A DNA stretch of 63,837 nucleotides from the NCBI GenBank assembly GCA_003427395.1, contig BFEA01000300.1:934255-998091 (forward strand), read 5' to 3'. The stretch comes from Chara braunii. Taxonomy: Eukaryota; Streptophyta; Charophyceae; Charales; Characeae. The position numbers were made by a program, and so were the translations under genes. Position 1 is the stretch's first letter, and each line of letters begins with the position of its first letter. Below are positions 45,841-57,596 of this stretch, one piece after another. The notes beneath the pieces were generated by a model. That model was given only the letters and a program-made list of their open reading frames with translations, did not search any database and was not told where the DNA came from.

Positions 45841-47101
45841 CCCACTTCTGTCGGGCTCACCCCCTGTCTGGCTCTGTGGTCCGCTCCGCCCCCTGCTGCC
45901 CTGTACAGGTAGCTGCGCTCGGTGGTGGCTGCGATCGTACCCCCGGCGAACTCCCCCTCGGCCTTGCTCTGCACATGCCAGCGCCCGCCTGTTCTCCTCC
46001 GAGCAGGCTCTGCCACCCCTTCGGCCCTTCAACGGCCAAGTCCCACTCACGTCCCTTACCGCAGGCCGTGGGGCCAAAGGCGTGGGCCTGCCATATGGCT
46101 GGGCCCAGGTGCAGCGGCCGGGCGCAACCTTTGTGGGTGTTGGGATGTCCAAATAGGACTTTTGCCCGACCTCTCCTTCGCGTTTCGCTATCGCGTTCGG
46201 GCACTGTCTGCCTTTCTCCTCTGAGCTCGGCAGGCATGCCCGACAAATACAACACACCCCCACGCGGCCAAGGCCGCGGGTGCGGCCTAGGCCGCGATCC
46301 CGCGGCCATGGAAAAAGTAAATAAAAAAAAATAGTAAACGTCGGGGAACCGTGGGGCTGCCCTGCCAACCCCACGGATTGGGCCCGCCGCCGCGCCCGTA
46401 AACAAAACCGAGGGGGATAACCTTCACGGCCCTCAACCCCATCGATCCCTTTCGCGACGCTTCGCTGGAGTTGTGGCGCCGACGCCCGCTGGCCTCGATC
46501 CCCAAACCTCCGTATCATCAACCCAAATGCCGTAACCTATAGGGCTAAGCACAAGCCTGGAGTTGGCCCACGCAAAACCCAATATAAGGTGATGCAGCAT
46601 AGTGCCTAGGCCAAAAAAAACGGCCTGGGCATCAACTTTGCCTGCAACCAAACCCATAGCCGTTGAGTATCCATGCCGGCCTACCCAAACCGTGCCATAG
46701 CCACCCTCGCGCGCCATCCTGAGCCCCCCCATTTACCGCACAAGGTCGCACCGTCGCTGTCGATGCCGTCGTCCTCGCACGCGCGCTCGCCCCGGTCAAA
46801 CGTATCAATTAAAAGAAAATATCCTTAAATCCTACCTAATTAAAAATAAATAAATAAAAATAAAATGAAGTTAAACCGACCGGCGTCCGCCGGCTTTATA
46901 ATCAACGACCAGGAAAGGAATCCCGCGCGCCTCAAACCCCTGCGCGCCCACGTACTCTCTACTCTAGCCAACCATCCGGCCATCGTAACCACACAGACGC
47001 AGCCACACCTCGCGCGGTATAGTTAACTTTAAGCCAAACCCATTTTTCTGTCATTTGCAAAAATCAGGGCGGATACCCTTGTAAGGGTATTTGTGCCGAC
47101 A

Positions 47102-47450
47102 CCGGATCACATATGATCAGGATTTTAATTTCGTCGTGTTTATTAAACATCAACGTTTCTGTCCTGCATAGGAACGACCTTCCCAGGAGGATGCCATGGT
47201 CCACATCCGGCATGACGAAGAAGCATGTCCGGACCTTCACTATCCCAACCTCAATGAGCACGTCTGATGCCGTCCCGCAAAACACTGCCTTGCAGTTGGC
47301 CCCGCGCAGGATGCCGCAATCCGAACGGTCTATATGCAGCCCAAACCTAAGTGTGTTAGCTTCCTTGATAATATTCATCTCTGCTCCCGTATCTACTATC
47401 GCTGCGCACTTTGATCCCTTTACCACCAAATCCACCATCCCACATGCCAC
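47102..47450 (-). pseudogene. Outer element aspartic protease
   Basis: Retropepsin-like: VDLVVKGSKCAAIVDTGAEM with the DTGA active site near residue 20, then RTCFFVMPDVDHGILLGRSF with the conserved ILLGRSF strand. The domain frame is open and ends in IKILIICDP right at the edge of LTR C, after which the frame runs on into LTR sequence (VSAQIPLQ). The normal continuation is found at 27.82 kb. Cleaves Gag-Pol in intact elements; separated here from its RT. Confidence 0.85.
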
Positions 47451-48060
47451 ACATTTCCAGATCGTCTTTGTCCGTGTCTCCGCCCATTCCGCCTACTTTG
47501 GCAGAATCATGCTTAGATGAACATTAGGCACTAAACGTTGAGATAACCTTCCCTTTAGCTCGTTGCGAAGCTTAGGAGCAGACGTCAGGATCTCTTTCAA
47601 GGTCACAAGGTCGTTATGACCCTCAAGTAACCTATCGATCACCTTCTCAACATCAAACCCTTCCTCCAACCGGACCGCATACTTATTTTTCCTCAGCGCC
47701 GCATCACGCAGAATCAGTTCGGCTTCCTCCTTTCTTCTTGGTCCTTTTCTCCGCCCTTCGATCCTCCCCTTGGCGCAGCCTCTCATCTTGCTCTTCCTCA
47801 TCGTCGTCTTCCTCTACCTCCACGACCTCCTTCCTTCGCTCTGGCTCTGGCTCCCTTCGAGGGGGTTCTCGGTTGACGCTTGCTTTACCCTGGCCCCTTG
47901 TTTGCGCGGCTTGTGCTATTCTTCCTTGCGCAGTAGGGGGCCTGAAGGTCATTCCAGACCGAGACCCTGACCTTATAGTGGCCACTCCAGGAAAGCCTTA
48001 TCGTCCAGGTACTGACTAAGGGCCGGATTTGTAGAGGACGACTTTAGGGATGCTGACCCT
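47451..48060 (-). pseudogene. Gag-protease linker of outer element
   Basis: Minus frames give an acidic and basic linker (RRKEVVEVEEDDDEEEQDE, then YAVRLEEGFDVEKVIDRLLE and LVPNVHLSMILPK) leading into protease. A frameshift separates the acidic part (47704-47985) from the part nearest protease (47493-47801). Confidence 0.7.
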
Positions 48061-49900
48061 CCACTCCTTCACTTCTTCACATATACCTTGGCCCATTTTT
48101 AGGGATGTTGGCCCTCCACTCCTTCACTTCTTCTCATATACCTACCAGCTTCCACTGGTATTGGCCCATTTTCTCCCACAAGTCTTCCATCTTCCCCAAA
48201 AGGATTGATGTTGGCTCCACTTTCTCATTTTCACCCTCTCCGTCTGACTCAATGACTATGGGTTTTTCCTTTATCACTCCTGCCTGTAGTCTCTGAGTCA
48301 CCTCTTTATCACTTTCCACCTCTTCCACCCTAATTGGTGGGTCATTCTTTTTCTGCCACAACGTGAACGTGGCGGGTGGCGCTTGTCGTGCAGCTATCCT
48401 TCTCTGAGTCGATATACTCTCCGAACTGATCATATATATCGTCATCCATATTGGAATAGACTAGTCCGAATTTCTCATTTTCTCGCCTTATGTTGCAGAA
48501 CCGTATCGTGTGACCTTGCTTGTCACAATGCTGACAAATAGCGGTTCGGCAGTCAAAATGAAGCCTTCCATACCCTTGACCTCCTTGGTTCCCTTGGCTC
48601 TTTTGGCCTTGCTAACCCTGGTTGTCCCATTGACCTCCTCAGCCACCGCCATTCCTGCCACGTCCTCTTCCGCCGCCTCTCCCTCCATTCCCCTGATTGC
48701 CTTGGTCTTGATTGCCTCCTCCTGCCACACTACCCTGTGAACTTGGCATGGGCAGCGGAGGTGGTATCATGGGTTGGGCCTGCGCTGCGGGATAGCTTGG
48801 AGGTGGCATACTCGCTTGGGGCCCAGCATATGGTACCATCTGCCCAGATGGAGTTGGACTTCCCCATGACATAAAGGTATTAAACACAGCCCATGATCAC
48901 TGCCCGTATGATGGTACCGACGTTTATGAGGGTCCCGTGCTACTTGATGGAGCCGACATACTCGGCGAGGCAACTGCCAATGCTTGGGGCGCCTGCCCCT
49001 TTCCCGAGCCTTGCCCTCCTTCTGTTAAATTGCGCTGTTTGAGTAACGCCTTTGAGAGGTGTTGGGACACCGGCTCCTCTTCTTTCTATTCCTCGTGGAC
49101 GGCTTCCTCTACCACTGGATCCTTCCCTTTTCCTTGGATCGTCGTCACCACTTTCTTTTGTATCACCTCGTTTTTCCCATAACCCAGCTCCGCAAGCACA
49201 TCGGTGACAATCCTCTTCACTCCTGGGATCCCTTAGGCAGTCGCATCCGGCTTTTTCCTCTTTCGCCTTTGCAAACGCATCTGATATTGCTCCACCTGAT
49301 CTAGGTTTCCTTCCTCTACCCCTTTGTCAATAGTGGTTCAGGTGAGCTTCGCACTTCCTCCTCTATGGCTCGTTAGCTCTGCAGCTTCCGAGGCCGTGAG
49401 TAATCCCAAAAAAATAGCACATTGCGCCTCCTCAGAGATCCCAGGGACCTTCCTCGCCTGGCTCTTAAACTCTTGCACGAAGGGCCCCACTGTGGTGAAG
49501 TTATCCCTATTCATGGCTTTCAGGTCCGCCGTGGTTAAAAGGTCATCGCCCAACCTGTACTTCCTCTGCATTCCCTCTTTAAACCTTGCCCAACATTCAT
49601 CACTTTTTCCAACTCCTAATGATGGCCATAAAGCACATACTTCAGAATCCGTTGAAATTTCACAGCATTCGACAATCCCACCAGCGCTTGTTCGACCAAA
49701 TCTAGCCAATCAGAGACGAATTCCCCATTGAAATGGAAGGTGTCGACTTTGGGAACGTTGCTCTGCGCCCTTTCCCGCCTGTCCAAGACTTCGACCGATC
49801 GTAAGGGTCTTTCCCGTACCATCGGCTATGGCTCCCGCCATCTTGGCCGACTGTTTCTCGCTTGATTTCCCTGTTATCAGAAAAATATGAAAACTTCACT
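48060..49900 (-). pseudogene. Outer element Gag with CCHC zinc knuckle
   Basis: Minus-strand Gag: FHFNGEFVSDWLDLVEQALV and QRILKYVLYGHH (about 49.73-49.62 kb), then WARFKEGMQRKYRLGDDLLT and FVQEFKSQARKVPGISEEAQ (49.6-49.4 kb), a Gly/Pro-rich middle (49.0-48.6 kb), and a perfect knuckle C-QH-C-DKQG-H-TIRF-C at about 48497-48540. Downstream is VRVEEV-like acidic sequence with KPIVIESDGEGENEK (about 48.25 kb). At least three frame breaks. In intact elements it packages RNA into particles. Confidence 0.8.
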
Positions 49901-50227
49901 CAACAACCTGACTTACCGTATTTCTATCAGGCTTCCTACACGGTCCTCGTACACTCTTGGCCTAACAGACACTACCATTCCTTTCACCTCTAAGCTCATC
50001 TTGATGAAGTCTGTTTCCTCCATTTGACTTCCCTCACAATCTTTTCAACCAAACAATCAATCAATTCACAAGTCAAAATCATTATCACTCGCCGCTCACG
50101 CAAATAGTTAAACAAAACATCCCATATCTTATCTCATAGACTTACCAAACTTCTTTTGTATGCCTGATTTTCTATCAATCCTATACCCGGATGTCGTTCT
50201 ATCAGGGACAACGGTAGGCTTCCGTTA
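49901..50227 (-). other. Leader of outer element
   Basis: About 330 bp between the primer-binding site and the start of gag homology. No convincing ORF. The part next to the primer site matches the inner leader. Confidence 0.55.
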
Positions 50228-50245
50228 TCCCCGGCAACGGCGTCA
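50228..50245 (-). promoter_or_regulatory. Primer-binding site, tRNA-Asp (outer element)
   Basis: Plus strand TCCCCGGCAACGGCGTCA differs at one base from the plant tRNA-Asp 3' end. It sits two bases from the TGTCGAG start of LTR D and confirms D as the 5' LTR of a minus-strand element. Confidence 0.9.
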
Positions 50246-52867
50246 CCTGTCGAGCGCATCGATCCGGCACAACACAAAACGGGGCGGAACCTTCCCGGCC
50301 GCGTCACGCAGGAGTTGGTCTGGTCCTCGTCACGAATACACATGGAGCTTCCACAAGCCACTCCGACCGAGTGCGCCAGCCATACCTCTCGCGAGCCCCT
50401 ACGACAAGATATGGCCTACGCGAGACACGACTTACCTCCACCTTACGGGAGTTGTCACCTCCCTTCGGTGGGCGTATCCCCGCCGAGCTACCAGTCCACA
50501 GTACGAAAGCTAATCAGCTGCAATCACAGAGGTGGACCAGCCGAGGACGTTTCTCGTCCATTGTAGCATAGGGGGTACGCGCGGCTTTTACACCTCTGTC
50601 GGACCCGCACGCAAATCGACGCCCTGCGGGGCTGAGGTCCCAAGCGCGACTCATCGTCGGTCGACTAGGACGCATACCACTCACCATTCGCACACCGAAT
50701 ACGCATGCACACACACATATACGGAACAATGCAGAACAAACAACGCGACAACACTTCTAGTACCTTAGTAGTCATCTCATAACTTTCGCATGTGGAAATC
50801 AGTTTAACGTCGCGCGAGACTTCGTATAAAACCACGCGAACGTAACGCCTTCCCAAATTGACTAGCAATGCATGAATACGCGAACAGTCGCAATGATGGC
50901 GTACTATGTCGTGCCCATAATCAAGTGGTCCCTCATGGATCCGAGTACCGCTTATGACACTCAAGTGTGAAACTCGAAGTATTGTGAGGATCTACCCCTT
51001 CACGATATTGTACGGTTGATGGAACAGTCGTGCGACCTCCACGGCAGCTCCGGCCTTTAGGTTGAGTTTCCCGGTAGGCAGGGCAAATTGGCTCTGCGCG
51101 GGGGGTGATCCCTTCCATGGAGAGTTTAGGACCTAGGATGTCATGGACAAGGAACTCGAATCCTGGCCCAGGACCAACGTCCGACTAAGAAATCTTCAAG
51201 AAGCATGTCAAAAATAGAGGGGGTGTTCCTCCCTTTCCCAATCTCAATCTTAATTAAGCCCTTAAGCGTTGGCTCCTCGAGTCATGCAAACACCCAATAT
51301 AAGTGCATACATATACATATGTAAAGGGAAGATAAGTATTTGACGATCATTTCCCACAATCACAGTGGGATTCCTCCCAGCCATATATATGTGTGCGATC
51401 GCAGACAGCCAAATCCAAAATCTGAACAACAGAGCATACTTGCAATCACAACAAAGAGTCAACAAAAAGTTCACACACTACAAGGAGTCAGCTTCAATCA
51501 ATCTCTGTACTGATACCCCTCGCTTTAGCCATGCAAGCCCCAACCTTTGTCCAACCTTCCATAATTAAATACTTAGTACCTTTGTTAAATGACCTTTGAA
51601 TTAAAGTCTGGTGAAACCCTTTATAAAACAAAAAACACCACCAGGGCTAAGGTATGTTAGGTTGAGTATTTTGAGGATAAATTAGAGTTAAATCGTAAAT
51701 TGACGAATCGACAACCGAACTGTTATCAGTGATAACAGAAGATGATCCTCATAGGATCAAGCTGAATCTAGTCCTGATTTCGAATCAAACGTTCAAGCGG
51801 ACCTGTGACATAAAACAAGTCAATCCCCAAGCTAAATCTATGAGTCCAAATTGAGAATAATCTTCATAATCATGATCTTGCTAAGAATTATTCTACTTAA
51901 CTAAGTCTGAGTCTATCCCTAAGTCAGTGCTTAAAGAAAAGGTAGACCTTTGGCAGAATCTCCTCTATACAGAGTAGATTGTCAGAATTGTCATCTATCA
52001 AAATATAATTTAACTCCTCAAAACTAAGAAAATTTTGGCAGCGCTTCCATAGACAAAGCACCTTCTCAGAATTTATAATAACTCAAATACGAAAAACAAA
52101 ATTCAAACTCTAATTCTGGAAAGTCAAATTTTGTCCAACTCCCCGAATTAGTAAACATTTGGGCAGCATCTCCTTTAGAAAGGTAGACTTCCTTGATTTA
52201 TACTAAGTCTGATAGGAACTCAGAAGTCAGACTTGAGTTCAATTTAAAACAAAGTTCAACTAACCTCTCAGATTTGTAGAAATTTTGGCAGCGCTTCCTG
52301 TAGAGAAAGTATTATTCCCAGATTTATACAAAGCTAAGTTCAAAATTTAGAAAACAACTTTGACTTCCGAATGTCCAGTTTTGTTTGACTCCTTCATTTA
52401 GCAAAAATTTGGGCAGCACTCCCTTTAGAAAAGTAGACTTCCTTTATTTTTGCTAAGTCATTTATGAAATTTAGACAAACTGAAGTTTTTGACAGTCAAA
52501 ATTTGACTAACTCCGTGGTTTTGTAAAAATTTCGGCAGCGCTTCCCGTAGAGAAATTGACTTACCAAGATTTATACAAGATCAAGTATAATAAAAGATCC
52601 CAGAAAATGCAAAAATTGCTCTAAGTAAAATAAACTTAGCTAAGAAAATGTAGAAATTGAAACTGAATCCTATAGCTATAGCACGTGGCGAACAACTAAA
52701 ACGACTATCTATCAATCTGAAACTCAAACTAAGTAGTAGTCTTAATCAACCACATGCAGACCAAACCACAAAAGTAAGTACCTTCACCATCCCAAAGTCA
52801 ACCTTATCAAGCAATAGTTCATGATCTTTCAATGATTTATCCATTTATATCCAGCTTACATAAAGCA

Positions 52868-53600
52868 TAAAGCTAGACTGCCCAATCTTATGGGAACTTG
52901 TCTAGCTCAACCATAGAATATACATAAACACAGGGCAATACAATTTTTCTCATTTTTTCGGCATGTGACTAGGTTAATCAGCCTAGTCGCCCTAAACCAT
53001 TTAACTACCCAAGTTATAGATAATTGTTTATACTTTTTCTTTTAACACAACATATGACTGAACCGGTCATCTTAGATCAAGATTCAGTCTCTCTCTTCTT
53101 ACCACAATTTTTATTCTTACTTCATACTCTCTTCAGTTGGTGATGAGCTATAGTAAGACCATCCAATCTTATGGAAAATGTCTGACTAGCCTGTTCATAA
53201 ATAAGTAGTGTAAAATATAAACAAATTTAACCTTTTAGTTTCAGCATATGCGTGGCTCCAGACTAGAACACCCCATCTTATGCGAACCTGTCCAGTCCTT
53301 TGTCTGAATTTTCCCCGTTCAAAATAAAACAAGAGAGAGTCAGGGTCATTCAGTCTTATGGAACGAACCCAACTCTCCTTCAGAACTAATAAAACATAAG
53401 AAAACCCAGAGAAGCAAGTCAACCAAGCCATCCAATCTTATGGAAAAATGTTTGGTCACTGAAATTCAAACACATGCAGCCCTCACAAGTCAAAGCAACC
53501 AGACCACCCAATCTTATGGGAACCTATTTCGTCCTTCAGGCAATCGAAAAATAAACATAGCACTGGGCCCTCCAATCTTATGGAAACTCTCTCGGCCTTT
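52868..53600. repeat. Hairpin array 1 in LTR D
   Basis: The best stem is AGCTAGAC/GTCTAGCT (52871-52907) with an inner CCCA/TGGG pair. GAGAG and GGGT pair with CTCTC and ACCC at 53335-53377; relative to A (15035-15077) a C-G pair has become T-A. ACCAAGC/GTTTGGT follows near 53424-53455. Confidence 0.8.
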
Positions 53601-55693
53601 GGTGGACGCAGTCAAACAAGCAATACTGCCTTCCTCCCATCTTTCCCCAAATGCAACCATACAATCTGTTTTCAGTCAAAGCAACAAAACTGAAACTGCA
53701 ACTTGCACAATTATTATTTTAATTAAGTCTGGTTTATTCTAAAAGTCAAACTGAAAGTCAAAGTAGGGATGCAGGCAGTATACTTAGTCAACCATAGTAA
53801 GACGTACGTATAGGGGTTATAACTGGGTTTTTAAAGGAGAAGAAAGGTTACCTCTTAGTTACTTGCCTCTAAAACTCCTTCTGAGTTTCGGCACAGCTCC
53901 CGCTATCGGTGGGCTAACTCCCCACAGAGTCTTGTTGTGGTCGTATGGGTTGGAATCCCGCCTGCTGTCTTCCTCTCGTAACCAGGACTAGACTTAGATT
54001 AAGAAGGGTAGAAGGAGAGACTTAAGATGCTCGAGATACAAGATAGGGACAAACTCAACTCCTAGGAGAGGGCCTTGCAATCTTCATGCGCCTGAGGGCC
54101 CCTCAATGATGGTAAAAAAACTGTGCAGCAGCTTGGTCAATCAAAAGTCAAACCACCAGCTGTTGACTCTCTGGCAACTCTCCAATTCGCAGCAACGACC
54201 ACCGTCAACAACCTCAGTCCCTTCTCAATGCTCGTGGTTCGAAATGCCCTGGCCACCGCCCAAGACGCGAGCCGTAGATAAAAAAACACACCCTTCCCCC
54301 TTTCCGTAATGGAGCAAAGCACGGTCTAACTAGTCATACAACGGGCGGAACGTGCGCAGATACCGGCCATATAGTCTCACCAATTCTTGACAAGCACCTT
54401 ATGGCCTTAGTCATATCACTTCGAACGACAAAGTGAACAACAGACTAGCCAACAGATAGGTCTGTAACCCCAGTGACAAACTCAGTAGTGTGCACAGCAA
54501 TGTGTGCACTATAATGTTCAACAATACGCACAACAGTCCTGTAGCAGTAACTTAGTAATTAAGAGGCAAGGCAGAATGCCCCGAGAAAACTCGGTCAAGC
54601 CAACTATATGGGGCATCCGTAATAAACATCGCGGTTGCTGCAGTAAGGCACTGCGGTATGCAGCGAACAATAGTCCGCATGATCAGCTCATACAGTCGTG
54701 TGAGTAGCAACTTAATGAGCAATAGCTTCAAGAACTAACTGCTTGACAAGTAGTAGCAAACCCCGCGAGTTGATCACGTACGTATCGCTCTCCTCCACTT
54801 GACCTCCCTTGCTTCTACACTCTCCTCTCTAGTAATCCTCCTCTTCTCATCTACCTTCTTACTAACTCTCCCACCTTTCTTCAACCATCATCCTCCACTT
54901 CCTCTGCTCCTACACTCTTTCTTGTCGCGATGCACTTAGCCAAGATTCCAACAAAGTTCACTAACTCATGAGACATCCCCAGATCGATACTATGCTGGCC
55001 ACTAGTCTGTTGCCAACATCTCCTATAGGGGTAGTGATAACGGATTCAGAGGTGGCGATCTTCTTCTTACTGCGCAACACTTCTACCTGCACGAGAGTGA
55101 ATCCTCCGTCGGGAATACACATGGCTATGGAGCCAGGTGCGCGGAGAGGTCAGAGAGAGTCATTTTTGTTTTTTTCTATCGATAGGATGGGCAACGCATC
55201 GGCCAGATAGGTAAGTATCTAACCCTACAACTGGCCTCCCGCTATGTCCATCACTCGAAAGAACAAAACCGAGCGAATCTACCACCAAAACATGAGAATA
55301 TACATCATTTTCTGGACACGTGCTCCTGCTTGAACTCGTCGACCCACAGGCAAGCCTCCAACCCCTTGGCTCGCTCCCCGCTACTCCCTCCATGGGATAA
55401 GCGAAATTGAATGAATCTACCGCTACTGCCTGGACAGATAAATTGTCTTCCTGATTCTTCTTATGGTGGATCGCATGGCTTTCAATTACGCAGCGTCAAA
55501 GCCGCTCCCTGACTCCCAAACCTAACATCGGCTTCGAATTCCCCTCATACCAGAACCCCTACTTTGCTACTTCCCATGCCTCATCCCCATAAGAACTAAC
55601 AGAGATAGACAACTTTCGCCTCGATCATATCCTGTTTCATGACTCTTCGGCACAATTCATTCTCTTCACAACACAAAACTCACTGGTCTATCG

Positions 55694-56815
55694 GCCAATT
55701 TAACACTTCCACTGAACTCGCCCTGTTAAGAAACCCTCATTTCGTACCTTTCCCCGCTTGATTCCGTAAGCGAGATATTACTTTTCCTTCCTCTCCCTCT
55801 GACACTCCGCCATAGCCACCACGCAACTCCTTTTCTTTCTAACTCCTCACCTACTAACTCTTTGTTAAAACCGAGCTCAGAAATGGGGTCGCTAGCCCCG
55901 AAAACCCCCACCTACCATTTCCTCGCGCCCGTTTGTGTTGCTAATGGCGTGTGCTACTTCTTCCTTTGATGCACCCTGCCTAGCTCCTTGACATCTTTGA
56001 TAGCGGATGTACCTGGCCCAGAAACCCCGCCAGATTCATCCCTCCCTCTTTGTTGCCCTGCTTCATCACCTTGGGCACCCGTCGCTATGCCGCTTCACAT
56101 AACCCTGCGGCTGCTAGCTCAGCGCCCAACAAGCATTCCGGCCCGGTACTACTTGCCCGACAACCCGAGTCACTCGCCTATTTCCACATCGGCCGACGCA
56201 GTCTGGCTTCCTCAACAACAATAGCGGCCCTGAGAGGACTTTGGAGGGTCCGGGCCAATTTAACACTTCCACTGAACTCGCCCTGTTAAGAAACCCTCAT
56301 TTCGTACCTTTCCCCGCTTGATTCCGTAAGGAATCGAGCGAGATATAACTTTCCCTTCCTCTCTCTCTGACACTCCGCCATAGCCACCGTGCAGCTTCTT
56401 TTCTTTTTAACTCCTCACCTACTAACTCTTTGTTAAAACCGAGCTCATAAATGGGGTCGCTAGCCCCGAAAACCCCCACCTACCATCTCCTCGCGCCTGT
56501 TTGTGTTGCTAATGGCGTGTGCTACTTTTTCCTTTGATGCGCCCTGCCTAGCTCCTCGACATCTTTGATAGCAGATGTACCTGGCCTAGAAACCCCGCGA
56601 GATTCATCCCTCCCTCTTTGTTGCCCTGCTTCATCACCTTGGCACCCGTCGCTATGCTGCCTCACACTGCCCTGCGGCTGCAACCTCAGCGCCTAACAAG
56701 CATTGCGGCCCGGTCCTACTTGCCCGACAACCCGAGGCACTCGCCTCTTTTCCACATCGGCCGACGCAGTCTGGCTTCCTCAACAACAATAGCGGCCCTG
56801 AGAGGACTTCAGAGG
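55694..56815. repeat. 560-bp tandem duplication in LTR D
   Basis: GGCCAATTTAACACTTCCAC begins at 55694 and again at 56254. Both units run through to the CGGCCCTGAGAGGACTT block. LTR A has one unit (about 17395-17950). The first unit has lost part of the hairpin at its GATTCCGTAAG site. Confidence 0.85.
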
Positions 56816-56864
56816 GTCCGACTAGTAATAGGTTCGCTTAGTCTTTCGTCCTTATAACCCAAAT

Positions 56865-56888
56865 CCGACGAGCGATTCCGCTCGTCGG
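56865..56888. repeat. 10-bp-stem hairpin in LTR D
   Basis: Arms CCGACGAGCG/CGCTCGTCGG around ATTC, perfect. LTR A has the 8-bp equivalent at 18006-18025. Confidence 0.7.
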
Positions 56889-57596
56889 CCGTGGCATGAG
56901 CTCCCACCGGAGTCTCCTCTTACCCGCTTCCACCCCTTTGGGTTTCCAACAGGCATGCCCTCACTTAGACAATGATCACGGAGTCGAGGGTGTGGGCCTG
57001 CTGCAGGCCAGTAGCATGATCCCAAGTGAACCGACCCCCAATGCAAACCTTAATAGTAGTAATAATTATTCAAATGAAAACTTTGAAGTCAGCATAGAAA
57101 AAGGTTTCGCATGTGAACAGTTGTTGCAGCGGCCTCCCACACAGACCTCTCACGGTAGATAGGGGGTGGTGGTCAGCCCGTTCACCAAGGGCTTCTGTCA
57201 CACAGGTCTCATTTGGCTAAGCGGACTTTGCGCGACGTGTAGTTCTACCTGAACGTCCTCAAAATTACGTTGTTGTCAATATCGTCCTCCGTACGTACGC
57301 ACAAGTCACAAGCAAACGCATTAATCAAGAGGCATAATCCTTTTAATCATAGTTTAATCAGAAATAAAAAGTTGGTCGGTAACTACGTCGACTTTGCCAT
57401 CATCAATAATTAGAGAGATCACATGCGCTTTAAATTTTCGCGCCCACACACTTTCTACTCTAGTCAGCCACTTAGTCAACGTAAATCACAGACACAACAG
57501 TGCCTCACGTGAAGTACTTAAACTGTAAACCAAACCTATTTTATGTCGCTTGCAAGAACCAGGGCGGATACCCTTGTAAGGGTATTCGCACGAACA

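Larger units (their letters stand above)
27821..47101 (-). mobile_element. Inner LTR retrotransposon, non-autonomous (gag but no pol)
   Basis: Bounded by LTR B (3') and LTR C (5'), 19281 bp in all, with a 6135-bp interior. LTR ends are TGTCGG...CCGACA, a 6-bp inverted repeat. The interior (minus) carries a tRNA-Asp primer-binding site, a leader of about 1.2 kb, a 224-codon ORF, a gag-like ORF and about 2.7 kb of non-coding DNA. I find no protease, RT or integrase. Flanks are TCGG on the left and CCGG on the right, a possible 4-bp target duplication with one change. It sits inside the outer element's pol between protease and RT. Confidence 0.8.
40068..47101 (-). repeat. LTR C (5' LTR of inner element)
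   Basis: TGTCGGGCGC to GTGCCGACA, 7034 bp including the adapter artefact at 45242-45279. It retains the segment 41100-41840 deleted in B. It holds array 1 (42459-43125), array 2 (44830-45840) and the GC-rich block. The terminal dyad ATACCCTT/AAGGGTAT lies at about 47074-47091. On the right, outer-element protease codons begin immediately. Confidence 0.85.
12685..57596 (-). mobile_element. Outer giant Ty3/gypsy LTR retrotransposon, interrupted
   Basis: Boundaries are LTR A on the left and LTR D on the right. Read on the minus strand the order is LTR D, primer-binding site, Gag, protease, [inner element 27821-47101], RT, RNase H, integrase, second Gag-like ORF, non-coding tail, LTR A. Without the insert the interior is about 11.7 kb and the element about 25.6 kb. 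Protease ends with codons for CDP at 47.1 kb and pol resumes with ICENYEIITCRNTGP at 27.82 kb, consistent with one frame split by insertion. Many stops and frameshifts make it defective. I see no matching target-site duplication outside A and D (ACAT versus ATGT). Confidence 0.75.
50248..57596 (-). repeat. LTR D (5' LTR of outer element)
   Basis: TGTCGAGCGC to CGAACA, 7349 bp. It has the segment 51127-51847 missing in A, the 123-bp array (52030-52560), array 1 (52868-53600), a 560-bp tandem duplication, and the terminal dyad at about 57568-57585. Sequence beyond 57596 is unrelated to any other copy, so it marks the element's edge. Confidence 0.85.

Noticed and set aside
45757-46521. A 254-codon minus-strand ORF in LTR C as a gene
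   Set aside because: It lies in GC-rich LTR sequence that is also open on the other strand, and the LTR B counterpart is open only in a different, shorter span. No domain seen.
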